Shown in pieces: positions 45,008-51,795 of a stretch of DNA of 64,000 bases. The notes under the pieces are model-generated. The model saw nothing but the letters and a program-made list of their open reading frames with translations, ran no database searches and was not told the origin of the DNA. This stretch comes from CAZQFV01 sp964592645. GTDB taxonomy: Bacteria; Chloroflexota; Chloroflexia; DTKN01. The stretch is from assembly GCA_964592645.1 (NCBI GenBank), contig CAZQFV010000010.1, forward strand, positions 67,074-131,073, in the 5' to 3' direction. Positions within the stretch are counted from its first letter, which is position 1. Every line of letters starts with the position of its first letter. The position numbers were made by a program, and so were the translations under genes.

Positions 45008-46510
45008 GTGAACAGACGCGCCTTGATACTGCTGCCGATCCTGGTCGTGATCGTCCTGCTGCTGAGCACCGTTCCCGCCCTGGCCCACCCTGCGGCCGCC
45101 CCCAACACCAACGAGGTCCGCGTCACCGCCGCCAACGACAAGGGTAGCGTCACGCTGCGCGGCGAGGTCCTGGTTGTCAGCCTGGAGAGCAACCCCTCCA
45201 CCGGCTACGGTTGGCAGGTAGAGGGCTTGAACACCGCTATCTTGCGTCCCATCGGCGAAGACTGGACCCCCAGCGCCCCGCAAATGCTGGGCGCACCCGG
45301 CACGACGCAACTGCGCTTCGCCGGCGTGGCCCGCGGACAGGCCGATCTCACCCTGGCTTATCGCCGGCCGTGGGAGAAGGGAACGGCGGCCAAAACCTTT
45401 ACCATCCAGGTGCAGGTCGCCGAGCCCTCCCGCGATATCGGCCCCGCGGAACCCGAGAAGCCGGCCGCGGCCGTCCAGGGCGGTTCCACGACCTCCCTGC
45501 CCGCTTCCTTCAACTGGTGCAGCCAGGGCGGATGCACCCCCGTCCGCGACCAGGGGGCCTGCGGCTCCTGTTGGGCCTTTGGCACCGTCGGCCCGCTGGA
45601 GTCGGCCATCCTGATCAGAGACGGCATCTCCCGCGACCTGGCCGAGCAGTACCTTGTCTCCTGCAATACCGACGGCTGGGGCTGCAACGGCGGCTGGTGG
45701 GCTCATGATTACCACGAGTGGAAGATCCCGCCGAGCGAGACCGCTGCCGGCGCCGTCTGGGAGGCCGACTTCCCCTACGTGGCCAACGATGCCACCTGCA
45801 ACGGCCCCTACACCCACCATGAGAAGATTGCCGACTGGATCTATGTCGGGGCCAGCAACGGCGTGCCCACGGTGGACGCCATCAAGAACGCCATCTACAC
45901 CTACGGCCCGGTAGCGGCCGCCGTCTGCGTGAACAGCACCTTCCAGGCCTACACGGGCGGCATCTATGCGCCCACCAAGCCGTGCAGCCAGATCAATCAC
46001 GCCATCGTCCTGACCGGCTGGGATGATGCCAACCAGTACTGGATCCTGCGCAACTCCTGGGGCACCTCCTGGGGCGAGAGCGGCTACATGCGCATCCGCT
46101 GGAACGCCAACCAGGTCGGGTATGGGGCCAACTATGTCGTCTACAACGGCGGCAACGAACCGCCGCCCCCCACCCCCACCCCGCCCCCGGCGAACACGAT
46201 GCACGTCTCCAACATCGAGATGTGGTCGACCCGCTCGGGCTCCAGCTACTATGTCTACACCCGCGTGACCATCGTCGATCAGAACAACGTCGCCGTGCCC
46301 AACGCGACCGTCTCCCTGAAGATGACGCTGCCCTCGGGCGCCACCGCCACCGGATCGGGGGTCACCGACGCGAGCGGCCAGGTGACCTTCAGCATCAAGT
46401 CCAAGCTCACGGGGACGTACACTTCCGAAGTGACCAACGTCACCCACGCCTCTTACACCTACAACCCGGCGGCCAACGTCATCACCCGGAAAAGCATCTC
46501 TGTGCCGTAG
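45008..46510 (+). CDS. Secreted papain-family cysteine protease with N-terminal chagasin-like inhibitor domain
   Basis: A 500-residue protein from a GTG start with AAGGAGG upstream. A signal peptide (1-26, ending ALA) is followed by a chagasin-like I42 domain (about 35-138). All three inhibitor loops are recognisable: NPSTGY (62-67), LGAPG (94-98, matching the Gly-rich loop) and RRPW (119-122). A C1A papain domain follows (about 163-380) with Gln182, Cys188 (QGACGSCWAFG), His331 (INHAIV) and Asn349 (RNSWGTSWGESGY). A Pro/Thr linker then leads to a C-terminal Ig-like (Big/invasin-type) domain (about 398-495). I infer an extracellular endopeptidase with a built-in inhibitor acting as propeptide or regulator. 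Confidence 0.88.
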   Translation: MNRRALILLPILVVIVLLLSTVPALAHPAAAPNTNEVRVTAANDKGSVTLRGEVLVVSLESNPSTGYGWQVEGLNTAILRPIGEDWTPSAPQMLGAPGTTQLRFAGVARGQADLTLAYRRPWEKGTAAKTFTIQVQVAEPSRDIGPAEPEKPAAAVQGGSTTSLPASFNWCSQGGCTPVRDQGACGSCWAFGTVGPLESAILIRDGISRDLAEQYLVSCNTDGWGCNGGWWAHDYHEWKIPPSETAAGAVWEADFPYVANDATCNGPYTHHEKIADWIYVGASNGVPTVDAIKNAIYTYGPVAAAVCVNSTFQAYTGGIYAPTKPCSQINHAIVLTGWDDANQYWILRNSWGTSWGESGYMRIRWNANQVGYGANYVVYNGGNEPPPPTPTPPPANTMHVSNIEMWSTRSGSSYYVYTRVTIVDQNNVAVPNATVSLKMTLPSGATATGSGVTDASGQVTFSIKSKLTGTYTSEVTNVTHASYTYNPAANVITRKSISVP

Positions 46511-46531
46511 GCGTTTTCCCTCCCGTGCGAT

Positions 46532-46575
46532 CCGGACCCCTGCCGGGCCTGCGCCTGGCAGGGGTCCGGCTTTGG
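46532..46575 (+). terminator. Terminator of the protease gene
   Basis: A perfect 13 bp stem, CCGGACCCCTGCC (46532-46544) with its complement (46557-46569), has a 12 nt loop. It is followed by CTTTGGGG, so the T tract is short. Confidence 0.6.
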
Positions 46576-46608
46576 GGAGTTCCCCAGCCTCCGCTTTCCC
46601 GCGTTCTG

Positions 46609-46617
46609 TGGTATAAT
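46609..46617 (+). promoter_or_regulatory. Extended -10 promoter of the sigma-factor gene
   Basis: TGG followed by TATAAT (46612-46617) forms an extended -10 box without a clear -35 box. It lies 73 bp before the ECF sigma gene. Confidence 0.5.
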
Positions 46618-46690
46618 CGCAACCCGAGGGGGAGTCCTGCCCGTATCCGGGGGTGGGATTCCTCGTCCTAATGAGTAGCCGGGCATCTGG

Positions 46691-47227
46691 ATGATCGACG
46701 AACGCACGCTGCTCCCGCGTTTGCAGGCCCTGGAGGAGGCCGCGCTGGAGGTGGTCTATGACACTTTCCAGCCGCCGCTCTACCGCTATGCCTATCGGTT
46801 GCTGGGCCGGCCGGAGAGCGCCGAGGATGTCGTCGCCGAGACGTTCCAGCGCCTGCTGCAGGCGCTCTACCGGGGAGCCGGACCGCGGAAGCACCTCCAG
46901 GCCTGGCTGTATCGCGTCCTGTACAATCTGGTAGTGGACCAGTACCGCCGCCAAACGTCCAGGTTGCAGAGGTTGCCGGAGGACCTGGCGGACGAGAGCG
47001 GCCCCGACGAAGAGGTACAGCGCCTGATAGCCCAGGAGCGTGTCCGCCAGGCCCTGCATCGGTTGACACGGGAGCAACAGCAGGTAATCGTCTGCAAATA
47101 CCTGGAGGGCATGAGCAACGACGAGGTAGCCGCCGTCATGGGCAAGCCGGTGGGGGCCGTCAAATCGCTGCAACACCGTGCCCTGGCGGCGCTGCGGCGG
47201 ATCCTGGAGGGCTCGTCTACGCCGTAG
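46691..47227 (+). CDS. ECF-type RNA polymerase sigma factor
   Basis: A 178-residue sigma-70 family protein with only regions 2 and 4. Region 2 has LYRYAYRLLGRPESAEDVVAETFQRLL and WLYRVLYNLVVDQYRR. Region 4 has ALHRLTREQQQVIVCKYLEGMSNDEVAAVMGKPVGAVKSLQHRAL with a helix-turn-helix. It would direct transcription of a small regulon in response to an envelope or other stress. The next gene, starting 51 bp downstream, encodes a membrane-anchored DUF5667-like protein that probably acts with it. The ribosome site is weak. Confidence 0.9.
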   Translation: MIDERTLLPRLQALEEAALEVVYDTFQPPLYRYAYRLLGRPESAEDVVAETFQRLLQALYRGAGPRKHLQAWLYRVLYNLVVDQYRRQTSRLQRLPEDLADESGPDEEVQRLIAQERVRQALHRLTREQQQVIVCKYLEGMSNDEVAAVMGKPVGAVKSLQHRALAALRRILEGSSTP

Positions 47228-47278
47228 CCGGAGGAGATGGGCGGTTCGGCCTGTAGGCCGGGCCGTGGAGCCAAGGAA

Positions 47279-48325
47279 ATGCAACCCGATCCAGAGCGCC
47301 TTCTCCAAGAGATCGACCTGCTGCGCCAGGTGCCTCCTCCCTCCCGGGAGGCGTTCGTCGCCGGCCGCCGGCGCTTCTTGAACGAGGCGGCCGACCTGCG
47401 GCAGCGCCGCGCCCGGGGGAGATACGCCCTCGGCTTCCGCCGCATCCTGCGGACCATCGCCGCCGCCCTGCTCCTGCTGGTGGGCGCGCTGGCGGGCACA
47501 ACGGCTGCCGCCCAGGGCGTCCGGCCGGGCTCCCCCCTCTACCCGCTGAAATTGGCCTGGGAAGACACCCGGCTGGCGCTGGCCGCGGGCCCCCAGGAGC
47601 GGGCCGAGTTGGCGCTGGCCCTGGCCGGGACGCGGGTTGCCGAGATGGCGGCGCTGGCCCAGGCCGGCCGGCCGATCCCCGCCGCCACCCTGGAGAGGCT
47701 GCGCTCCCACCTGGAGATGGCGCTGCAAGACGCCGCCCTGCTCCCCGATGCCGCGATGCAGCGCCTGCTGCGGACGCTCCAAGAACAGGTGGCCGCCCAG
47801 GTGCAGGCGATGGAGCAGGCGCTGGGCGAGGGGACGGGACCGAACCGCGAGGCCGTCCGCACGGCCGTGAGCGCAATGGCCCAGGCCCAGGAATGGGCCG
47901 CCCTGGGGATGGTCGATCCCGAGTCCTTCCGCCGGGCCGGCAGCGCCGGATTCGGCGGCACGCCGCGCCCGGCGTTGCCCACCAGCACGGCCACACCCCC
48001 GCCGCCCTCCCCGACCAAGCGACCGGCCAGCCCCACGTCCACCGCCACGCCAACAGGCACGGCAGAACACGGATACACCCCCTCCCCGGGAACGCCCACG
48101 CCCAGCCCGCCGCCCCCCACCGCGACGACCTGGGCCGGCCACACCCCCCACCCCTCGGCGACCCCCAGGCCCAGCGGGCCGGGCAACACGCCCGGCCCGC
48201 CCGAGAACACCCCTGGGCCACCCAATAATACGTCCGGGCCGGCCGACAACACGCCGGGGCCGCCGGTCCAGCCGAGCGAAACGCACGGCCGCAGTGCGGA
48301 CCCCACCAAGACGCCGCGCCACTAG
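47279..48325 (+). CDS. DUF5667-like membrane protein paired with the sigma factor
   Basis: About 348 residues from the ATG at 47279, with AAGG just upstream. A short N-terminal cytoplasmic part with basic clusters precedes one membrane helix (about 57-77). A helical region (80-200) starts with VRPGSPLYPLKLAWEDTRLAL, characteristic of DUF5667 proteins encoded beside ECF sigma factors. The last 120 residues are a Pro/Thr/Ser/Gly-rich low-complexity tail, with repeats of the type NTPGPPxN. It probably modulates the sigma factor, but no zinc-finger anti-sigma motif is present. An earlier ATG at 47237 is in frame but sits too close to its ribosome site. Confidence 0.75.
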   Translation: MQPDPERLLQEIDLLRQVPPPSREAFVAGRRRFLNEAADLRQRRARGRYALGFRRILRTIAAALLLLVGALAGTTAAAQGVRPGSPLYPLKLAWEDTRLALAAGPQERAELALALAGTRVAEMAALAQAGRPIPAATLERLRSHLEMALQDAALLPDAAMQRLLRTLQEQVAAQVQAMEQALGEGTGPNREAVRTAVSAMAQAQEWAALGMVDPESFRRAGSAGFGGTPRPALPTSTATPPPPSPTKRPASPTSTATPTGTAEHGYTPSPGTPTPSPPPPTATTWAGHTPHPSATPRPSGPGNTPGPPENTPGPPNNTSGPADNTPGPPVQPSETHGRSADPTKTPRH

Positions 48326-48352
48326 CGGCCCCCAAACCAGGGAAAATTGTAG

Positions 48353-48381
48353 TTGACGAATCGCCCGCTTTATGCTATAGT
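48353..48381 (+). promoter_or_regulatory. Promoter of the infC operon
   Basis: TTGACG (48353-48358), a 17 bp spacer, then TATAGT (48376-48381). Transcription would begin near 48388, which excludes any upstream start codon for infC. Confidence 0.75.
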
Positions 48382-48394
48382 AAGGCTGCCGGAA

Positions 48395-48424
48395 ACGCCG
48401 GGCCCCCAGGACCCGGCGTCTTTT
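48395..48424 (+). promoter_or_regulatory. Leader hairpin (possible attenuator) of infC-rplT
   Basis: A perfect 8 bp stem, ACGCCGGG (48395-48402) with CCCGGCGT (48412-48419), has a 9 nt loop and is followed by CTTTT. It lies between the infC promoter and the ribosome site and looks like an intrinsic terminator in the leader. The T tract is short, so strength is uncertain. Confidence 0.55.
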
Positions 48425-48451
48425 GGAAGCAAGCAAAAAGGAGGAGAAAAA

Positions 48452-48964
48452 ATAAGCGAGCGGTTGCGCGTCAACACACGGATACGGGCTCCGGAGGTCC
48501 TGCTCATCGGAGCAGACGGTCGACGTATCGGCGTGAAACCCCTGCAAGAAGCGCTGAGCCTGGCCGCCGAAGAGGGTATGGACCTTGTCGAGGTAGATCC
48601 GCAGGCCAGCCCGCCGGTCTGTCGGATGCTCGACTACGGCAAGTTCCGCTACGAGCAGACCAAGCGCGAAAGGGCCGCCCGGAAACGGCAGCGAACGGTG
48701 GATATCAAGGAGGTACGGCTGCGCCCCAAGATTGGCGAGCACGACCTCCAGATCAAGGTGACCCAGGCCCGCCGCTTCATCGAGGAGGGCAACCGGGTCA
48801 AGGTGACCCTCCGCTTCCGCGGCCGTGAGTGGACCCACGGCGACATCGCCGAGAACCTGCTCAAGCAGGTGGCCACTGCCCTGGGAGATGTGTCCATCGT
48901 CGAGCAGCAGCCCACCGCCGGCGGGCGGGACCTGGTGATGCTGTTGGCCCCGAAGAAAGGCTAG
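48452..48964 (+). CDS. infC: Translation initiation factor IF-3, apparent ATA start
   Basis: 170 residues, with IF-3 N- and C-terminal domains joined by the usual basic linker. Motifs are VNTRIRAPEVLLIGADGRRIG, MDLVEVDP, PPVCRMLDYGKFRYE and HDLQIKVTQARRFIEEGNRVKVTLRFRGRE. The conserved start (xRVNTRIRAP) lies a few residues after an ATA codon at 48452. That codon is spaced 7 bases from a perfect AGGAGG (48439-48444), and no ATG, GTG or TTG fits between the promoter and the conserved region. IF-3 genes are known to use rare starts (AUU in E. coli) for autoregulation through IF-3's own proofreading. rplT follows after 103 bp. Confidence 0.9.
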   Translation: MSERLRVNTRIRAPEVLLIGADGRRIGVKPLQEALSLAAEEGMDLVEVDPQASPPVCRMLDYGKFRYEQTKRERAARKRQRTVDIKEVRLRPKIGEHDLQIKVTQARRFIEEGNRVKVTLRFRGREWTHGDIAENLLKQVATALGDVSIVEQQPTAGGRDLVMLLAPKKG

Positions 48965-49067
48965 GCGGTTCCACCCCGGATATTCCGATTGCCGCCTGTC
49001 CACCCCGCCCATCTTGCCGCGGGGGAGGATGGCGAGATAGGTTCTACTGTCGCTCAAGGAGGTTGCT

Positions 49068-49427
49068 TTGCCACGGGTAAAACGAGGTATAACGGTACGC
49101 CGCCGCCACGACAAGGTGCGCGAGCAGTCCAAGGGCTTTCGCGGTGGTCGCCACCGCATCTACAAGACGGCCCACGAGGCCGCGATGCGCTCGCTGGCCC
49201 ACGCCTACAAGGGCCGCCGCACGCGCAAGCGGGACATGCGCACGCTATGGATCCTGCGCATCAACGCCGCCGCCCGGCAGTTGGGCACGACCTACGGCCG
49301 GCTCATTCACGGCTTGACCATGGCCGGCATCGCGCTGGACCGCAAAGTGCTGGCCGACATGGCCGTGAACGACCCCCGCGCCTTTGCCCAGGTGGTGGAA
49401 AAGGCCAAGGCTGCCCAGCAGGGATGA
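49068..49427 (+). CDS. rplT: 50S ribosomal protein L20
   Basis: 119 residues matching L20 throughout (MPRVKRGITVRRRHDKV, SKGFRGGRHR, AYKGRRTRKRDMR, WILRINAAAR). It binds 23S rRNA early in 50S assembly. The start is TTG with AAGGAGG 5 bases upstream. In most bacteria rpmI (L35) lies between infC and rplT, but none is found here. The stop overlaps the next gene's ATG by 4 bp (ATGA). Confidence 0.95.
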   Translation: MPRVKRGITVRRRHDKVREQSKGFRGGRHRIYKTAHEAAMRSLAHAYKGRRTRKRDMRTLWILRINAAARQLGTTYGRLIHGLTMAGIALDRKVLADMAVNDPRAFAQVVEKAKAAQQG

Positions 49428-50212
49428 ACTGCATCAGCAGTCCCGAAAACCCGAAAGTCAAAGAGATGCGCTCGCTCCACCGCCGCTCCGCGCGGTACGG
49501 CGAGCGCCTCTTTCTCGTCGAGGGGGTCCGCCTGGTAGAGGAGGCCCTGGCGGCCGGCCTGCCGCTGCGCCTGGCCTTCTGCGTCCCCGAGCGGCTACAG
49601 GAGACGGAGCGCGGGCAGGCCCTGCTCTCCCGGCTCGAGCCCTCGCCGGCCGCCTTTCGCACCACCCCAGCCCTCCTGGACAGCATGGCCGACACGGTGA
49701 CCCCCCAGGGCGTCGTCGCCGCCGTGCCGCTCCCGGAGCTGCCCGCGCGGCCCGGTGGGCTGCTGCTCGTCCTCGATGGGCTGCGCGATCCCGGCAACTG
49801 CGGGACGATCCTGCGGACCGCCGAGGCGGCCGGGGTGAGCCTGGTCTACTGCGCCCCGGGCACCGTGGACCCGTTCAGCCCCAAGGTCGTGCGCGCCGGC
49901 ATGGGGGCCCACTTTCACCTGCCACTGCGCGTCGCCCGGGGCTGGTCCGAGATCGCCGCCGCGCTGGCCGGCCGGCAGGTCCTGCTGGCCGAGGTCCACG
50001 GTGGCCGGCCCTACGATGCCGTGGACTGGGGCCGGCCCACCGCCCTGATCGTCGGCGGCGAGGCCACGGGCCCCGGGGAAGAAGCGCGCCGCCTGGCCAC
50101 CGGTTCCGTCTCCATCCCCATGGCCGGGGCCGCCGAATCGCTCAACGCCGCCGTGGCCGCGGGTATCTTGCTCTTTGCCGCGCTGCGGCAAAGGCAAGAG
50201 CCCCATCGATAA
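49424..50212 (+). CDS. SpoU-family RNA 2'-O-ribose methyltransferase
   Basis: 262 residues. An N-terminal RNA-binding domain (NPKVKEMRSLHRRSARYGERLFLVEGVRLV) is followed by a SPOUT knot domain. Its three motifs are LDGLRDPGNCGTILRTAEA, LIVGGEATGPGEE and VSIPMAGAAESLNAAVAAGI. It methylates a 2'-hydroxyl in rRNA or tRNA using S-adenosylmethionine. The ATG at 49424 overlaps the rplT stop, so translation is likely coupled. TrmH/RlmB-type genes are often placed next to rplT and pheST; pheST is absent here. Target base unknown. Confidence 0.9.
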   Translation: MNCISSPENPKVKEMRSLHRRSARYGERLFLVEGVRLVEEALAAGLPLRLAFCVPERLQETERGQALLSRLEPSPAAFRTTPALLDSMADTVTPQGVVAAVPLPELPARPGGLLLVLDGLRDPGNCGTILRTAEAAGVSLVYCAPGTVDPFSPKVVRAGMGAHFHLPLRVARGWSEIAAALAGRQVLLAEVHGGRPYDAVDWGRPTALIVGGEATGPGEEARRLATGSVSIPMAGAAESLNAAVAAGILLFAALRQRQEPHR

Positions 50213-50221
50213 GCCCTGTCT

Positions 50222-50282
50222 ACCAAAGGCACGAAGAACTGCTGTTTGTTGCCCGTGGTCCTATCCTTCTTCGTGCCTTGGT
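50222..50282. repeat. Inverted CACGAAG-type repeat
   Basis: ACCAAAGGCACGAAGAA (50222-50238) and TTCTTCGTGCCTTGGT (50267-50282) are complementary except for one missing T. The centre is 28 nt. Single-arm relatives occur near 39124, 59040 and 63960. Confidence 0.65.
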
Positions 50283-50302
50283 GGTCAAACGGAGACCACA
50301 CC

Positions 50303-51166
50303 GTGACGGAGCGTCGGCGTCTCTGGGTGCTCCTCTCCCTGGGCGGGGCCATCGTCGCCCTCCTCGTCCTGGCCGCCGGCCTGCCCCACACCGAGCTGCT
50401 GCCCGGCCGGCCTTTCTACATCGGCGAGCCGCCCACGCCGACGCCCACCCCGGGGGCCGCCGCCGACACCGCCGACCGCTCCTTCGCCCTGGAGTTGGCC
50501 TTCACCCTGATCCTCTGGATCGGCGCCCCGCTGCTGCTGGCCTCTATCGTCTGGGCCATCCTGCGCAAGAAGCGCGAGTACCTGCTCACCCTGCTCATCG
50601 TACTGGCCTGGGCCGCGCTGATCGTCTACCTGCAGGTCAACGTCGTCAACCAACCCGGCACGCTGTGGAACACCTCGTCCGAGGCCACGCCGGAGGAGGT
50701 CGCGTCCCAGGAGCCGACCGACGTGTTCCAGCCCAACGCCCCCGACTGGCTGGTCTATGCGGCCAGCGCCGGGCTGGCCGTGCTGCTGCTGGTGGCCGCC
50801 CGCACGGTCTGGCAGGCGTTGAGCGCGCGGCGGCGCCGGCCGCTGGAGCTCCTGTCCAAGGAAGCCCAGCGCACCGTGGAGGAGATCGGCGCCGGTGCCG
50901 ATTGGCGGGACGCCGTGCGCCGGTGCTACGCCGAGATGTGCCGGACGCTGCAGAAGGGACGTGGCCTGGCCCGCCAGGCGTCGATGACCCCCAGCGAGTT
51001 CGTCGCTCACCTGCAGGAGGCCGGCCTCCCGGTGGGACATATCCAGCGCCTCACGCACCTCTTTGAACTGGTGCGCTACGGCGGCCGGAGCGCCGGCGAG
51101 CCGGAGGAAGCCGAGGCCCTGGCCTGCCTCCGGGCCATCGCCGAGCTGTGCCGGGGGCAGCCATGA
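50303..51166 (+). CDS. DUF4129-domain membrane protein
   Basis: About 287 residues from the GTG at 50303, with GGAG 8 bases upstream. It has an N-terminal membrane helix (about 9-28) and two more helices (about 65-110). An external loop and a fourth helix (about 170-190) follow. The cytoplasmic C-terminal DUF4129 domain (about 205-287) has RDAVRRCYAEMCRTL and MTPSEFVAHL. Such proteins occur with MoxR ATPases, DUF58 proteins and transglutaminase-like proteins. This is gene one of a four-gene, ATGA-coupled operon. Start alternatives lie within the upstream repeat and are less likely. Confidence 0.75.
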   Translation: MTERRRLWVLLSLGGAIVALLVLAAGLPHTELLPGRPFYIGEPPTPTPTPGAAADTADRSFALELAFTLILWIGAPLLLASIVWAILRKKREYLLTLLIVLAWAALIVYLQVNVVNQPGTLWNTSSEATPEEVASQEPTDVFQPNAPDWLVYAASAGLAVLLLVAARTVWQALSARRRRPLELLSKEAQRTVEEIGAGADWRDAVRRCYAEMCRTLQKGRGLARQASMTPSEFVAHLQEAGLPVGHIQRLTHLFELVRYGGRSAGEPEEAEALACLRAIAELCRGQP

Positions 51167-51795
51167 AGGCCGGCCGGCTCGCCGGATCCCTTTCCGACAG
51201 ACGTGGCCGCTACATCGCGGCAGCGCTGTTCCTCCTGGCGATCGCCCTCCTGGCAGTGCTCTTCCGCGACATGGCCCGCCAGATCGTCGTCCTGCCGGCC
51301 CTCTACCTGTTCTGGCTGCTGGGCCTCCTGGGACGCTCCATCCCCCAGGCCCTCATCTGGGGCATCTTTGTCATCGTCGCCCTGCGCGTCGCCGTGGGCG
51401 CGCTCCTCGTCCGCCGGCGGCGGATAGAGACCCTGCCCCATCACCACGGCACGGAGCACTGGGGCCGGGCGCGCACCTGGTCGAAATGGGTCGAGCTGTC
51501 GGCCCACGGCGGGTACGACCGGCGCCGCCTGGCACGGCAGCTCTCCGAACTGGCGCTGGCCGTCCTGGCGCAGCGCGAGTACCTGCCGCCCGACCAGGCC
51601 CGGGCCGCCCTGGAAGCGGGCACGCTTGCCGTCCCACCGGCGGTGCGCGCCTACCTGCTCGCCGCCCTGGCCACGCCCCCGGCGCGGCGCCTGGCCTGGC
51701 TGCGCGAGCGTCTGTGGGGCCGGCCGAACTCCCTGGAGCTGGAGACCGCCGAGATCGTGCGCTTCTTGGAGAACGCGACAGGAGAGAACCGATGA
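51163..51795 (+). CDS. Membrane protein of unknown function in the DUF58 operon
   Basis: 210 residues. Two or three hydrophobic segments lie at about 18-38, 41-58 and 64-83. A soluble helical region with many Arg and Leu residues follows (YDRRRLARQLSELALAVLAQREYLPPDQARAALEAG). The ATG overlaps the previous stop by 4 bp and its own stop overlaps the next start by 4 bp. I do not recognise the family; similar proteins of this size often lie between DUF4129 and DUF58 genes. Confidence 0.7.
   Translation: MKAGRLAGSLSDRRGRYIAAALFLLAIALLAVLFRDMARQIVVLPALYLFWLLGLLGRSIPQALIWGIFVIVALRVAVGALLVRRRRIETLPHHHGTEHWGRARTWSKWVELSAHGGYDRRRLARQLSELALAVLAQREYLPPDQARAALEAGTLAVPPAVRAYLLAALATPPARRLAWLRERLWGRPNSLELETAEIVRFLENATGENR

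Noticed and set aside
44893..45147. Small open frame overlapping the protease start
   Set aside because: It reads in a different frame through the protease signal-peptide codons and resembles no protein.
47237..47278. Start of the DUF5667-like gene at 47237
   Set aside because: The only Shine-Dalgarno sequence is one base from that ATG, too close for initiation. The ATG at 47279 has a better site and the conserved part starts after it.
48353..48451. TTG at 48353 as start of infC
   Set aside because: This TTG is the -35 box of the promoter, so it would not be transcribed.
44885..49159. A 1424-residue open frame on the minus strand antisense to the protease, sigma-factor and infC genes
   Set aside because: The opposite strand carries several well-recognised proteins. 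The frame is open only because GC-rich codon use removes stops, and its translation is low-complexity without domains.
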